NCBI GenBank assembly: GCA_023374045.1
Contig: JAIOTZ010000244.1
Coordinates: 1 to 64,000 of the forward strand
Direction of reading: 5' to 3'
Length of the DNA: 64,000 bases
From: Limonium bicolor
Taxonomy: Eukaryota > Streptophyta > Magnoliopsida > Caryophyllales > Plumbaginaceae
Positions within the stretch are counted from its first letter, which is position 1. Each line of letters starts with the position of its first letter. Shown piece after piece: positions 11,611-24,587 of this stretch. A program made the position numbers and the translations under genes. The notes beneath the pieces are model-generated. The model ran no database searches. It was not told the origin of the DNA and was given only the letters and a program-made list of their open reading frames with translations.

Positions 11611-14600
11611 GAAGTATCGCTCTGATGGTCTAAATACCGAGTCTAGGAGAATACCGAGTTAGGAATTAGAGACTTAGGGCTATGGGTTGAGTGCTAGCGT
11701 GTGAGGTACGCTAGATAGGAACTTCCAGTGTGACTTGGATACCTACATGACCAATCCCGCCCTCCGCTACCCCGTTATAAGTTGGGGAAAACAACGCCAG
11801 AGAGATGGAAAGACCTCTCACACTCGGGTTAACCCGATCTGGCAGATGTAAAATGTACTTTGTAAATAGAAAGAACCTGTCATACGGTAGATTCCGAGGG
11901 TTGGAAATCCGAAGACGGTTCCCGTTTGAACGACGATAACCGTATAGAACGGTGGAAGATTGAAGATCCTAAATATAGGATAACTAAATTTACGGCACCA
12001 TGGGGCGACGTGCTTTGCAGTCGCGAGAACCATGCGCAGCCAACAAGAAGGGAAGCATAGCTACACAATGAGTAGAAAAGCAGAGTAACAGAACCGAGAC
12101 AAGAGAGTCTACGGACTGTAATGTATGACAATATCGTCAACGGTAAACAAACCAATTATGGAATTAGTCAAGGTTGGATTAACTCCAACCTAAATCGCCA
12201 AAAGGGTGGTAACACCCGAATAACATAGTGCAGACAACTATGAGGAGATTCATGAAACTTACACCAACAGGACTACGACGTAGCTCCTAAGGGTTAGACA
12301 AGCCTCAGTAACCACCATTAGGGTGGGAACGGGCAACGAAACAAGGTACACGGAGTACCTCAAGGATCGGGAAGCGCCCGAATTAATAACAATTTTGTCA
12401 AGAGCACTGTGAAGTACTCAGGAGATTGATCACTAAGATCAAAGGATCAAAGGAAGATCCAATATAAACACCAATATGGATGAAAACAATACCGTAAACG
12501 GTATAGGATAACCTGAAAACCGACATACCCGCGCACTTGCCCAGGGCAAGTGCAGCAACTACAAGGCAATTGGAAGCCTTTTAATGACTAACAAGTACTT
12601 CTAAAGGTACCACCATGGAGATGGAAGCAATCATAGGATTGCCAATCCTAGGAACTTGAAGAATCAACCTTGGGAAGGCCTAACGGCCCGACCATTATGT
12701 TAGTGAACATACCAGTCAGCAGGAAGCTGTACTTGGTCAAAGACCTCAAGCATGGCAATGCCATGAAGATTTTCTTTCAAAACCAAGATTGTATTTTAAA
12801 CCCAAATTTTTCTTTCAAACCACAAATTTTTCTTTTTAAACCTCAAATTTTAAAACCAACCCAAAGGAACTATAGTGAGTATCGTAGAATGATACAAGGA
12901 GGTGTTGACAATAGAATACTTCACCTAGGCGTGTGACGAACACTACGAGTGTACCCAATTACGGGATGTGGGACGACCGCATTCCGAAGGAGCTTGCGGG
13001 CCTGACAGACTTGTGAGTTAGTCAGGTAGGTGGTAACGTACCAACACGGTAGCCCACGTATGTATACATGTAGTGTAGGAAACACAGGAAGTAGTCAGCT
13101 CCGTTCTACGGATCATAAGGTAATGCAAACCGCAAACAATTGAATACCTCAAATGATCGAAGAACCCAGACGAGCTTACAAGCTAAAGGAGTTAAGAACT
13201 TACTCCAGGAGGATGATTAAGAGCTAGAAAGTGCGAGAAGCACTAGTAATTGACTAAAGACATTGGAGATGTCTCAAGAATTTGAAACAAAGGCATGAAA
13301 CAGCTGGAATGAATGACCGGTCTAAAACCGGTAAGACAAACGCCTAACATGAACACACAATGTTCAAGGAACAAGTGAAATATTCAGAGTGATCATCTAA
13401 GGTACCGGAGGATACCGCTCATTACCGAAGGAGTAATATCAAACCAGTTATAAACGAGTTAAAACATCAATGGACTACCCTAAGAACGGGAAACGTGGTA
13501 ACCCTAAACGGGACAACTTGAAATCCAGAACCGCAATGCGGATAAAATGAACACACTCAAGTGTTAGCCAGATGTAACGGCATAATCAACACACACCCTA
13601 GAGCAGTCCAGAAAGGGTATCAAAGTCAACATAGTTGAACGAAGTGTCGTAATAAGAGCACCAGAGCTATAACGAACACTCGGTTAGAACACCGAAGGGA
13701 TCCCACTTACCCAGGGGATACCCTGAATTGATGAATGGTACTGATTGATACCAAAATACTAAAAGGGTCTCCAACGGACGGAAGCGTGATGCGATGAACT
13801 TATCATGGACCCAATGTTACCTCCAACCGTTTAACGGTATAAGGAGAAGTAAGTATGTGTAAACAGCCTAAGATGAGTAAAGCTCTAGGCAACGTGGCTA
13901 GTAAGCCAAGAACCCATTACAATACATAAATCCAACGGTTGCAAACCGGTTGTGAATCATAGGAACAGTTATCAAAAACGGAACCAGTAAGATTGTTTAA
14001 TAACCAACGAGCAGGGACAACCCTTGTTAATGTGAGACCGCGAGAGCGGTGACACATAAATTCCAAGAAGGGAATATCATCAGTGAATATCTGACAATAC
14101 ACTCTTCCGAACTACTAATGTAGTGAAGCTTGAGTATACAATTATGCCAAGCAATGTGAAATAGGCTTGATGGCAATTATTGGGAACCGAGGAAATATCG
14201 TAAGTGATAACGTGAAGTATGAACCTAAAGTGGAAAATCAACAACGCTCAAGGAGCTTAGAGATATAAAGAATACATATGCTATCATCAGCCAAGTAAAC
14301 GGCAACCATTGTCTAGTGGTAATGTTACATGAGCAGAAGCTAAGATAAAAGCGGATGCCATGGAAATCAATATCGTAAATAACTACGAACATGGTGCGCA
14401 ACAAGCGACCAATACATGTGAATAAATCACACAATAATATGGAGTTGATGAACGATATGGTAGACAGTAAGCGACAGACAAGGAAATAATGTTCATCCCT
14501 ATTGCAATCTCACAAGAGATTTATTGCTCAGGGTTTACGCCTCTGCACTATGTAGGACTGAGTGTTTTGGTATTGCACTTTGTGTAGTAATGATCGAGTG

Positions 14601-15217
14601 GGATAGCTAGGGAGTTGGGAAGATAACAGTTGTGGAAAAAGATAGAAGGAAACGTACGAAGTCATAAGGACCGAAGCATTGAAAATGCAAAGTCATAATT
14701 CAGAAACTACTGACAACAGAGGAAGCACTACAATTAAGTAGTGGCTTACCGCAACCGACAATAAATCAGAGCATCAAGTGAATAACCACTAAAGAGCTGG
14801 ATAGAGAATCCGAAGCTCATTGAATTCGCGGGCGGTAAAAGAATACCACTCTTGCTTGATAAACCTTATTCCCCCAAGATAAGAAGGGATAAAGGATAAT
14901 GCATAACACATTTAGAATAATGAGAAGGGCAAATTCCTAGCTTCAGGGTCGCGCAGCAGAAGCTAGTGGGCCCAAACTCTAAGGTTTAATACACCTAGTG
15001 AATGAATGGATAATTATCAATGCCTTGAAACCTCTAAGGCTGGAACTGAACCCGGTTAAGAGTTAAACAACTCCGATGAGAATTCTTGGTGCAGGGACTA
15101 ACCAACATATGGTTAAGACCCTTTGACCAGAATACATTGTATAATAGACCGCATGGAAGTTAAACCATTCCATGACGGCTGAATACCTTCGATCTATGCC
15201 TATATTGACACATGGTA

Positions 15218-15252
15218 GATTACGTGGGCGTAATCCCTTTTAAGAGGGGTAG
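15218..15252 (+). other. Upstream hairpin-PPT-like module, LARD copy 1
   Basis: GATTACG-TGGG-CGTAATC (7-bp stem), then CCTTTTAAGAGGGGTAGGG. It has the same layout as the genuine PPT at 16716-16749 but lies 1.5 kb upstream. Copy 2 has it at about 37218-37252. Confidence 0.6.
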
Positions 15253-16715
15253 GGTGAAAACCGCGAAATGTATGTTTTACGTGATAGGGCGTAAACTACA
15301 ATGCACATAGCGCAAAAGTATTTGTTATGATGATTGGTACTTATGTTACATAAACATATATAGCCATTCATAATGTAATTAAGGTTGATCGTGAGATTTG
15401 AGGTGGGAAGAAGTATTGATTGTGAGAAATTTGAGGTGAATGGAGTAGAGAAACTCCATGGGGAATGAGGACCCCGATTGGTAATAATTTAGGAAATGAG
15501 TATGTTTGAGGAAAATGATGAGTATGTTGGGAGATTTGAGGAGTATAAATCGGTATGAAACCGATGTGAACCTAGTGGGAAGTGAGTCCCCTAGGTAAAT
15601 TGAGTGGATTGTATTGTGAATAACTTGAGGATAGAAATTGATTTTACTTGTGAACTATTTGAGGATAGAAAAACTAATTGGAAAACTAACTTTGGAAATT
15701 CTTGGGTATAGAAGTTGAAGATAGGTTGAGTAATAATTGATGAGATGACTAGTAAGTGAATATTGAATTCTAGAAATTGGTAAATGTATGGTTGCATGAT
15801 TACGACTAGAAAGGTTAAGAAGATAGAAGATGAAATAATGATTGACTATTTGATTGGGTGAATTGAGGTGGGAGGTGGAACTTGGTTTGCTAGCGATCAA
15901 GGGAAACCGAACACCAAAGTGGGGTGGATGGATAGTTCAACGCCAATGCTGATCACATTGGGGTTGAATGACTCTTGAAACTCCGTACAAGTGGCCATAA
16001 GTAATCACACTAGTAATAGGTGAAATTAACATAAATTGGAACTTGGAGATGCATTGAGTTTTCAAAATGAATTTTTAAAATGATTTTGACAAATGAGTTT
16101 CTTAAAACTTGTGAATGAGGATTGGTTTTAAAACCACTCCCACGGGCGCTAGTGGATCTTTCATGGCTAGGCACGGGTATCCGGTTGAATCATGGAGGTG
16201 AAGCTAGTTATGAGTCAGTGGAGGTGTTGAATAGTTTTGAAACCACTACAACGGACGAGCAAGGGTACTAAGTGACCTGTAGGTTGCTTGTAGTGTGTGT
16301 TTTGTATTTGTCCAAGGGCCACCGGATATGAGTAGTCCGGTCAGGGAAGAGTACCCACTTTGGAGCCTGAGGATTCTCTAGAGGTGCAAATGAATTTTGA
16401 TCGTAACCAAAGGACCGTGGAGCCAGAAAGAGTAAGTGCTCAATGTCATGACGGCCGTGAACCAGAGAGCGTAAGTGTTCAAACGTGACCGGTACCTGAG
16501 GGATCACTCAATTTGGGGGAGGACTTAGTGCCTAAATGTCTGCGGATGGACCCCCATTGAGAGATTTGGGAAAAAATACTTTTGGTTGCTATGCATGCTT
16601 GACATGTTGTGTGGATAAGTGGTTTGTGTTCGGTCAGTCATTTGAGTTTGACAGTTGTAGAGAGAGTATAACCTTTGTATTGAGTACCTTGGTGACTAAC
16701 AATCTTAGACTCACT

Positions 16716-16749
16716 AACTTTGTGGGCAAAGTTCTTTAAGGGGGGTAGG
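16716..16749 (+). other. Hairpin plus polypurine tract, LARD copy 1
   Basis: AACTTTG-TGGG-CAAAGTT at 16716-16733, then TCTTTAAGGGGGGTAGG up to the LTR2 start at 16751. The PPT primes plus-strand DNA synthesis. Copy 2 is at about 38715-38748. Confidence 0.85.
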
Positions 16750-18925
16750 TTGAAATACCCCGAAATTCAATTAGGGTGATTAAATTACTCTAATATGATA
16801 TTAAGGGCCTATTAGTGCCTAATGAGTTTCGGTAAAAAGAATAAATCCAAAAGAAACAGGAAAAACGCTTAAAAAGCGAAAACGCTAAATTGAGCGTTAT
16901 GTGACCATAAGAGGAATACGACCTCGACAAGAGTATTAAATGAATTTAAAAGGCTTAATAAGGCCTAAATAATATATGGGAACAATTCCCGAAGAAAACG
17001 GATCCAAATAATGTATTAAAATGCTAATAAAGCTTTAGCGCACGTTTTTCGAGAAAACCCGAAAACGTGACTTTGAGTGGTCAAATGAACCCGTAAAAAT
17101 TATAGTTCATCAAATAAATATAAATAAACATTAATGGAAGCTTAAGAGCCATTAAAATTAAAGAAACGAGAAAATTCCAGAAAACGGGCCCGGTTAGTGA
17201 ATAGTGCTAAAACCGGGTAAAATAATGAGTGTTTTCTGTAAAAGACGAAAAACGCTCCAGCTTACATATATATGTGGGCCGGTTTTAATTAGTGAGACAG
17301 CCCCTCACACACACATTAAGCTAGTAAAGAAAGAAAGAAAAGAAAAAGAAGAGAAAAAGTGAAAAAAATAAAGTAACTTCCTCCTCTCTCTCTCTCCTCT
17401 CATTTTCTTTTCTTTCTTCTCTCTCTCCTTCCTTATTCTTTCCTGCCGTTCTCCCATTCCTCACCATGGCTGGCCGATTTTGAAGCTTCCAACCATGGCT
17501 TCCTTGCCTTTCCTCCCGTCCAAGCTTCATCCTTGCTCCGAATTCAAAAATAATTGCATATTTGAACTCCTCTATCATTCCCTCTTTTCAAAATTCGAAA
17601 ATGAAGAACTTCATCTCCATGGGTTTTCCCCATTTGAAGAGAAAAGCATATCATCTTGTAGCTTGGAGTCCTCTCTCTCTCCTAAGGTAAAAATTTCATT
17701 GAAAAACTCATTTTGGTTCTCCCTCCTTTGGTGACCGATTTTTCACCCTTGTAATGCCTTGTTTTTCTTCCTCTTTTGAGCTTCAATTCAACCCTCCCAT
17801 GGTGGTGGAATTTCCCTTTTGATTCAAGGGTGAGAACCCCTCTTAAAAAGCTCCAAAGGTAAAACCCTAACTTTGTGCTCTAAGCCCTTCCATTGAATTT
17901 GAGTGATTCTAAAGGTTTAGAATTTTAATTGAACTTATTTTGTGTTCCTTGGATGTTGGGATGGAGTTTGGCAACTCCATTCCCACTTGACCCGAAATTG
18001 GAGGAGTGGAGGAGCAAGAGGAGAATTAAAAAAAGAGAACTTGTGAAATTAAGGTAAGAAATCTACCTTGAACCTTGTTTTGATTGTTTAGGACTTGGGA
18101 TGGGTTAAATTAAATAATGAACCCAAATTATGTGAAATAAAGTAATTGGTTGAATTTGAGGAAATTTGTGGATTGCTATTTGAATTGAAGGCTTTGAAGC
18201 CAAGGGAATTGAGTTGTGCTTATGTTGTGGTTTATTGTGATTTTGAAGCTATATTGTGGTTTGGATAATTTTGAGGATATGTTGTGTGCTGGTAGGACCC
18301 CTTGTGGGTGTGGCTAGATTAGGAATGAAAATTGATGAGAGTTGATGGATTGGGAGATGTTAAATTTATGGGGAGGTTATGGCAAAATTTTGTTAGAAAT
18401 AATGTGTTCTAGGTGTTGTAATGAGTAAGAATAACCTAGGGAATGAACTAGGTATTGGAAGGGATCTATTTGGATTAGTTAACCCCTCTTGGGTGGATAT
18501 AAGGGTAGGAAAAGGAAGAGGCAAAATCTGTAGCAAAAGGGTGTTAAATTGCTTTGGAAAAACTAGAAAAGAGCAAGTGTGCAAGACTTAAGAAATGGGA
18601 GTTGTACTTGGGTTTCAGGATGGTATATATCTAGGAATGATTTGTATGAGTCATTAATGCATTTGGTGAAGTTGGTAGGAGGTAGAAACTAGCAAGAAGA
18701 AGTTAGAAATGCAAAGAGTGCAAAATGTAAAATGGGAGAATGTGAATTTAATGAATTTGAGCAAGAATTGGGTTGTGGATTTAACCAATGATTTGGAGTG
18801 GTTTAAGGAGTGTTTTGAGGTGTTTAATTATGTAGGAATCTTGTGGAAATATTAGGGAATGATTAGGGGTGGATTAAGGATTGAAATGGGGGTGAAAAAT
18901 AATGCAAGTAGCAGGTTTTAGCAGG

Positions 18926-19105
18926 GTCCGGGACCTAGTCCTTGGACAAAGTCCCGGACCACCCCATTTAAAAAGGCCGAGAGTTCACCCTGCACCTGGT
19001 CCGGGACTTGGGATATGGACAAGGTCCCGGACCACCCATTAAAATTCACCCGAGAGTTTGGTAATGTATTGGTCCGGGACTTAAGATAGGGACCAAGTCC
19101 CGGAC
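18926..19105. repeat. GTCCGGGAC hairpin array in LTR2
   Basis: Second copy of the three-unit, 73-bp-spaced hairpin array. The B-plus element inserted about 60 bp downstream. Confidence 0.92.
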
Positions 19106-19162
19106 CACCCCCAGAATCTTGCAGGAAGTGTTTTAATGGGTTTAAATGATGGGGGTTTGAAT

Positions 19163-19167
19163 GGTAT
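19163..19167. repeat. TSD GGTAT (left) of B-plus
   Basis: GGTAT is repeated at 31515-31519. The uninterrupted LTR1 reads GAATGGTATTGGTTTTAG at this site, which confirms the junctions. Confidence 0.95.
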
Positions 19168-19174
19168 TGAAATA

Positions 19175-19204
19175 CCCCTAAATTAATTTAAATTAATTTA
19201 GGGG
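19175..19204. repeat. 30-bp perfect palindrome at LTR B start
   Basis: CCCCTAAATTAATTT followed directly by its exact reverse complement, seven bases after the LTR start. One mismatch occurs in the 3' LTR copy at 31415-31444. B-minus has related versions at its LTR starts. Confidence 0.93.
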
Positions 19205-19669
19205 ATTTCTTTTATTAAACCATAAATAATACTATTAATATTAAATTATGGTATGGAATTATGAATATTAAATTATTATATGGAATTGTGAAATTTATTT
19301 AGGGGTTTTCTTCTATTTAACCCTAATTATTATACATTATTATATAGTATTATGAATTTAATAATAAGATTTATAAGCCAATAAATCTTGGGAAAATTTC
19401 TAAACACTTCAAATATATTATAGATTTTAGGAAGTGTTGGAACATTGTTTTGAAACATAAAAGTCAATATAAAATTCTAGAAACCTTAGAGCTTATTAAG
19501 CCTTGCTAGAGTTGACTTTTTGAGAATGGTCAAACCAGGCCATGAAACCTATACCAATAAATAGGTTATGAAAAACCATGAAGATCGATAAAAAGAACGT
19601 TAAAAACGGATCATCCTAGCCAAAGTTATGATAAATTGAAGTTTAGAGCCAAAATTTTGAAGGATGCTG

Positions 19670-19687
19670 ACGTGTCCAGGACACGTG
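19670..19687 (+). promoter_or_regulatory. G-box/ABRE-like palindrome in LTR B U3
   Basis: ACGTGTCC-A-GGACACGT contains CACGTG at 19682-19687 and two ACGTGTC cores. CACGTG is also present in both B-minus LTRs (46119-46124, 54503-54508). Plant bZIP and bHLH factors bind such sites. Activity here is inferred. Confidence 0.45.
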
Positions 19688-22600
19688 TCGCGCCCAGTCA
19701 GCCCGATTTAACTTAGTCTTTTCAGATTTCCTTCAGTTATGGCATGCCAAGGGTCGATCTTTAGACACCTATATCTTTTTCCCTACTCCACCATTTGGTA
19801 TGCCGTTTGTTTCATTCGATTCTCCTATCTTTCCTCTTTCCAACCATTACTAACACATCATCTAACTCCTTCTACATCGACGGGACAATCGATCTAAAGT
19901 TGCTTCCTTGCGAATTCGTAACCCAGAATTCCAGTTTTTTCTGAAATCGGGTAAACTTCGTCACGCCATAACTTCTTCATTTCTCATCCAAATTTCGTGT
20001 TCTTTAGCTTGTTTTGAAGATCTCTAATCCCTCTACAACTTTCATGTTGATGGCCAAGGCTGATTCGCACTGGTTTGGGAGATAAATCAGTCTAAAGTAG
20101 CCTACTCGATCACGGTCGGAAATCTGCCCAGTTCATCCCGAAACCAACTAGGTAAACACCGATCTTGTGAGATCTGTAACTTTCTCCCTAGTTCATCAAA
20201 ATCAATGATTCTTCCACTAGCATCTAGAGTTACATGTCTAGTTTGTATTGTGATAGGTTCCATGAATCAAATCTCTCTCAGTTGATGCGAGTTGATTCGA
20301 GAAGAGGCATACCTGAACCGCATAAAATACCGATTTCCAGAATTCCCGATTTTGATTCACCCCGTTAATGCAATTCCGGTGAGTTTCCGATCAAATTTCT
20401 CCATGGTTTCCATTCGAAATATCATCCTCGATCAAACCCACATACCAATTTAGTCTATTATGCATTACAATAGGAGAATTTGCTGAATTCAAATCGAAAA
20501 CCAAATAAGAACCCTAACTTCGAACCCAGATTCGAATTGATTCAATTCTGCATGATAATTGGGGAAATTGGTACCATTAGAACCGGAATTTAATTTCGAG
20601 TCGATAGGAACAAGAATCATCGAATTTCGTTCTGTGGATTGTGAAAACATCGGATTAGTACTCGGGTGCGAATTGGGGGTTCCTGATGAACTCGAGAGTT
20701 CTGGGCCGTCCGATCTCAGTTAATAAATATGGACGGCCGAGATTAGATCGTGGGGATTTAAGTTGTAATAAGTTAGTATATTTTCCAGAATAAAGTCCTA
20801 ACTTGCTTGATTTATTTAATGGCCTTCCCGAATGTATTTTGACTTGAAATTTTAACCATAGATTCCTTATTTAATCTAGTTTATTTTGATGTAAATTAAT
20901 ATGGGTTTTGAGTTTTTAAACATAAGTTATGATTTTTGCAAGTTACGAGTATTATGGAATTATTTGGATAATTTAAAATAATATTTTTATGAAATAAAAA
21001 TTTTATAATATGTCTAAAATGTTATAGTTACTATATATTTAATTTGGGGATTTTTGGACAATTGTAAATGGGTTTAAAAATTGTGTTTATGAGTTTTTCA
21101 TAAGAATGACTTATAATATTTGGTTTTTAATGTAATCAAAAATTAAAGTATAGTTGATTAATGAACTTTATAGGTTGGGGAAAATATAATAAGACTGATT
21201 AACATTTAATACAGTATGTTTATAAATATTTTGGGTACTAACTTTAAGTGAAGTAAAAAATTGTTACATATATTTATATATATATTTATATGAGGGAAAT
21301 AAATAGAAACTTATATTAAATCAAGGAATTTAACTAAACTACATTTTATTTATTATACATAATATGGAAGCTAATATGTTTAACGAAAACTAAGGGAAAA
21401 TACTTTATTTTATAAACCATATATTGGATGTAGCTATGTGTAAAAGTTAGTATAAATAATTAAGTGCAATAAAACTACACAAGGAATGTCTTGAATAAAT
21501 CCTAATATATATACACATAAAAAAAACTACATAAATAAAAGAAATAAAATGCCTTATAGAAAATATAATATGAAGGAATTAATGAGATAAACTAAACCTC
21601 TACATAATACTAATAAAAGAATATTATATGAGGCGGTATTAAATTAAGATTATTAAACTTAAGGAGTTATCTTTGAATTTCTAAGATTTATATAAACCGT
21701 ATTAAAATACATGTATAGTATTAGTCAACGACCATAATGTAAATCTATAATTGGGTTAAGTAATTAATAAGTTAAAACTTAGGAAAAATTGTGATTAGAT
21801 TACATAAAATGTTACACAAATAGATCTTATTCTATAATTAATGATAAATAAATGTAATACTTTTACATCTAAATGTTCTTAATATATAAACAATAATAGA
21901 GTAAATAAAATACTTTTACATATGAATGTGAGGTGGATTAGTAAGTTTAGATTTAATCATTTCTTAACATTTAAGGTATTGAAATATAACTTAATGTTTT
22001 AAGATAAAATCATTAAAAGGATTATGATATAAAACTCCATTAAACTATGATTTGGAAATTTATCTAAATAATAATCCTTAAGTTTCTTGGCATTAGATAA
22101 GCCATATGAAATACATTTATAACATTAATTACCAATACTTAGGATGTGAGTCTACAATTAAGTGAGGTATCTAGTGGTTAGAATTTATAGAAAGGTTTAT
22201 AAATAGGAATTTGATACTTAAAACCTTTGAACCTTTTATTAGATAAAACTAAGTTACATAAGAGATTATATTGATCTACTTTACGACACTAAAAATATTA
22301 ATGTGTCATTTGAGTATAAGGAATGAGGATTTTTCAGAACATATTATCTTATTAAGTAATTGACAATTTCACTTGTGAATGAGAGTTTAATTCTTAGATA
22401 AATCCTACCTTATGTTAAGATATAGTGTTCATCCTAAAACATAATAAAGGAGATTAATTTATTAAGTTATTCCTTTGAAACCTTAGGTTTGTAAACAATA
22501 TGAAAAATGTATTTTAAGACGTAAGTTTATTAAAATTTAGTATAAAAGGATTATACATAGTCTATAGCGGGAATGTGTGTAAAAATAAAACATTTGGGAA

Positions 22601-23436
22601 ATTAAATGTAAGCAAGGATAAATAAAAGGTTATCTTAAAGTGCTTATTATATAGTTAATGATAAAGTAAATAATATACCTTGGAATACTAAATGTAAGAG
22701 TTCGATAAATCTAAGTTAACTATAATATAGTTATTCAAGATGAGAAACAATTTAACATCTTATGATAAGATTATTAGATGGTTGTAATAAAAGTCATTAA
22801 ACTAAGCATAAGATAAATGAGTTAGTAACTCCATTAGGTTATCATAAAATGCATCTATAACACCATGTTTCCAATATACAGGATGTAGATCTTAATTGAG
22901 TTGAGGGGAAAACTTAATCATAATGGATTATTTGGTAATACTGATAAAATACATAATCATTACATTGTGAGATAATAGTATAATATTCTAAGATAAACCT
23001 ATCATAGGTCATAACCCGATATTTATTCTAAATTAAGAATAAAAGTATTAAGCTTAAAAATTATTATTGAGATTCTAAGATTAGATGAATAATATAATAT
23101 GCACTTATGATATAAGGGTCTCAAGAGTCTTGAATTGAGAATTAGGGTTAAGTATGAATAAAGTGGATAAGAGTGTAACAACTAACAAGTGTTAATATAA
23201 CATACATTCCCTAGTCTTACAACCTTGGGTTATACAACATTCTAATATAAGTCAAAGGTTATACATAACATTTAAGTGAGGGCTTAAAAGACAATTGAGA
23301 CTTAGAAATAAGAGTGAGGAATTTGTTTAAGTTTAACTTAGGCTACAAGTTATTGATGTTAGACTACCTTTAATATTCCTCAGAGTATTGTTGATTATTT
23401 GCACAAGTCGACTAGAACTGCTACAGCGATTACCAG

Positions 23437-24328
23437 GTACGATTTCTCGTACTCAGCTTGATGTGTTATGGACTTGATGGAATGTTTTGTACGATTCTCG
23501 TACTCAGATGCTTTTGGTGACGAATTTTATGGAACGTTTTGAGAAACGCTAAATGAGATGAATGTATCTTGAAAGGAAATTGTTTGTGTGACTAACTCAG
23601 CCTGTTGTGACTAACTGAGCCTTGGATGTACAACTCACATGATCATTGGTTCCTTTATCTGGTTATCTCATTAGATATTGACTGTTGAGGGTTTACGCCT
23701 CTGCACTCTGTAGGACTGAGTGTTTTGGTATTGCACTTGTACAGTTAATAATCTAGTGGGAATATGGAAAATGTCAATCTTGGTATTGGGTATGGATTAT
23801 TTCTATAAGTGGTGCACTCACTTTTCACCGATGACCGAGAACGGGTCGGTGGCAGCGGAGGTCTGCTATACCTCGCCCTTTGTGGCAACTGACAGCGGAG
23901 GTCTGTTTACCTCGCCCTTGTGGCAACTGACTGGCGGTGGGGGCCATCTCTCCCAATTGGTTTTATTCCACTCTTGAGTTATGGGTTCTTGGATATCTTC
24001 TTTCATTCCAGTCCTTGTGACTACTTGGGTCTTTCTAATCCTAATTGGAACTGAATCTAACTTAACAATGGTTGTTCACTAACACATGGTGTGATTTTGA
24101 TTGACTAACGTTACTTTCTGTTATTTATTTTTACTCCTCATCTTGTTACCTTTGACTTGGTGATTTTGATGTCTTGTTCTTCTGATTTGTTTTGTGCATT
24201 TGACTTCAAGTTATTGTTTTTTAAGAGTTATGTTTTCTTTTAAACTGTTGTTTTGGAGAGTTGTACCAGTTCCATTCCAGGGAACTGACTCACCCCTCCG
24301 GGGTGGGCTGCTTGGTTTCATCTTGCAG
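23437..24328 (+). other. Putative leader intron in B-plus LTR
   Basis: Donor-like CCAG|GTACGATT and acceptor-like CTTGCAG|GTACG, 892 bp apart. The homologous sites in the B-minus 5' LTR are 51934 and 50982. Confidence 0.3.
23853..23935. repeat. ~40-bp hairpin minisatellite in B-plus LTR
   Basis: Two copies of a ~40-bp unit with CAGCGGAGGTCTG...ACCTCGCCC. GAGGT pairs with ACCTC. The position corresponds to the 44-bp GTCC...GGAC array of B-minus, but the sequence is different. Confidence 0.75.
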
Positions 24329-24330
24329 GT
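24267..24330 (+). other. Structured 3' LTR module, B-plus
   Basis: AGTTCC-7nt-GGAACT, then CACCCC-TCC-GGGGTG, then CTTGCAG|GT. This is the family B version of the module seen in A, C and D. Confidence 0.55.
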
Positions 24331-24575
24331 ACGAATTGTTATACAGGTGGCCACGAAGAGTATGAGTGTATGGGATGGGAATTAGGATTTGGAGAGCTAC
24401 TGTATTTGTTATCATTACTTTTATACAGTTTTCTCGAGTTCAGACCGTAGCATTTGTAATGTCATAAGTTGTAATTGGTGAGGTTTGGTGCCGGGTGTTT
24501 GGAACCCGATGATCTGTAATCGCCTTAGTATTTTATTTCCGCTGCATTTATGATAAGTAGGGGCGTTACAGAAAG

Positions 24576-24587
24576 TGGTATCAGAGC
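24576..24587 (+). other. Primer binding site, B-plus
   Basis: TGGTATCAGAGC (initiator tRNA-Met). TCAGAGCGTA-GT-TACGCTCTGA makes a perfect 10-bp inverted repeat that would occlude most of the site. Confidence 0.95.

Larger units (their letters stand above)
11594..16750 (+). mobile_element. LARD internal domain, copy 1 (non-coding)
   Basis: 5,157 bp between PBS and PPT with no gag or pol similarity and only short shadow ORFs. It is nearly identical to copy 2 at 33575-38749. It is unusually dense in short perfect hairpins. It contains a ~50-bp block at 14529-14580 almost identical to part of the family B LTR, and an upstream hairpin-PPT-like module at 15218-15252. The last ~450 bp contain direct variants of GAGCCAGAAAGAGTAAGTG and GAACCAGAGAGCGTAAGTG. 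LARD internal domains are known to be non-coding yet conserved. Proteins would have to come from another element. Confidence 0.9.
16751..19167 (+). mobile_element. LARD LTR2, first part
   Basis: First 2,417 bp of the middle LTR, split by the B-plus insertion at the GGTAT target (19163-19167). The sequence follows LTR1 closely. Differences are mostly single-base indels, many in homopolymers. Confidence 0.93.
19168..24570 (+). mobile_element. B-plus element, 5' LTR
   Basis: 5,403-bp LTR from TGAAATACCCC to GGGGCGTTACA, followed by a PBS. Both ends match family B LTRs of the minus-strand element. A 30-bp perfect palindrome sits at 19175-19204, a G-box palindrome at 19670-19687, a donor-like CAG|GTACGA at 23437, a hairpin minisatellite at 23853-23935 and acceptor-like TTGCAG at 24323-24328. 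From about 20780 to 23380 it is very AT-rich, with no recognisable gene. That stretch is ~1.2-1.5 kb longer than the corresponding part of B-minus and explains the greater LTR length. Confidence 0.88.

Noticed and set aside
20780..23380. Possible further nested insertion explaining the extra length of the B-plus LTR
   Set aside because: No termini, TSD or domain could be found in this AT-rich stretch; left as part of the LTR.
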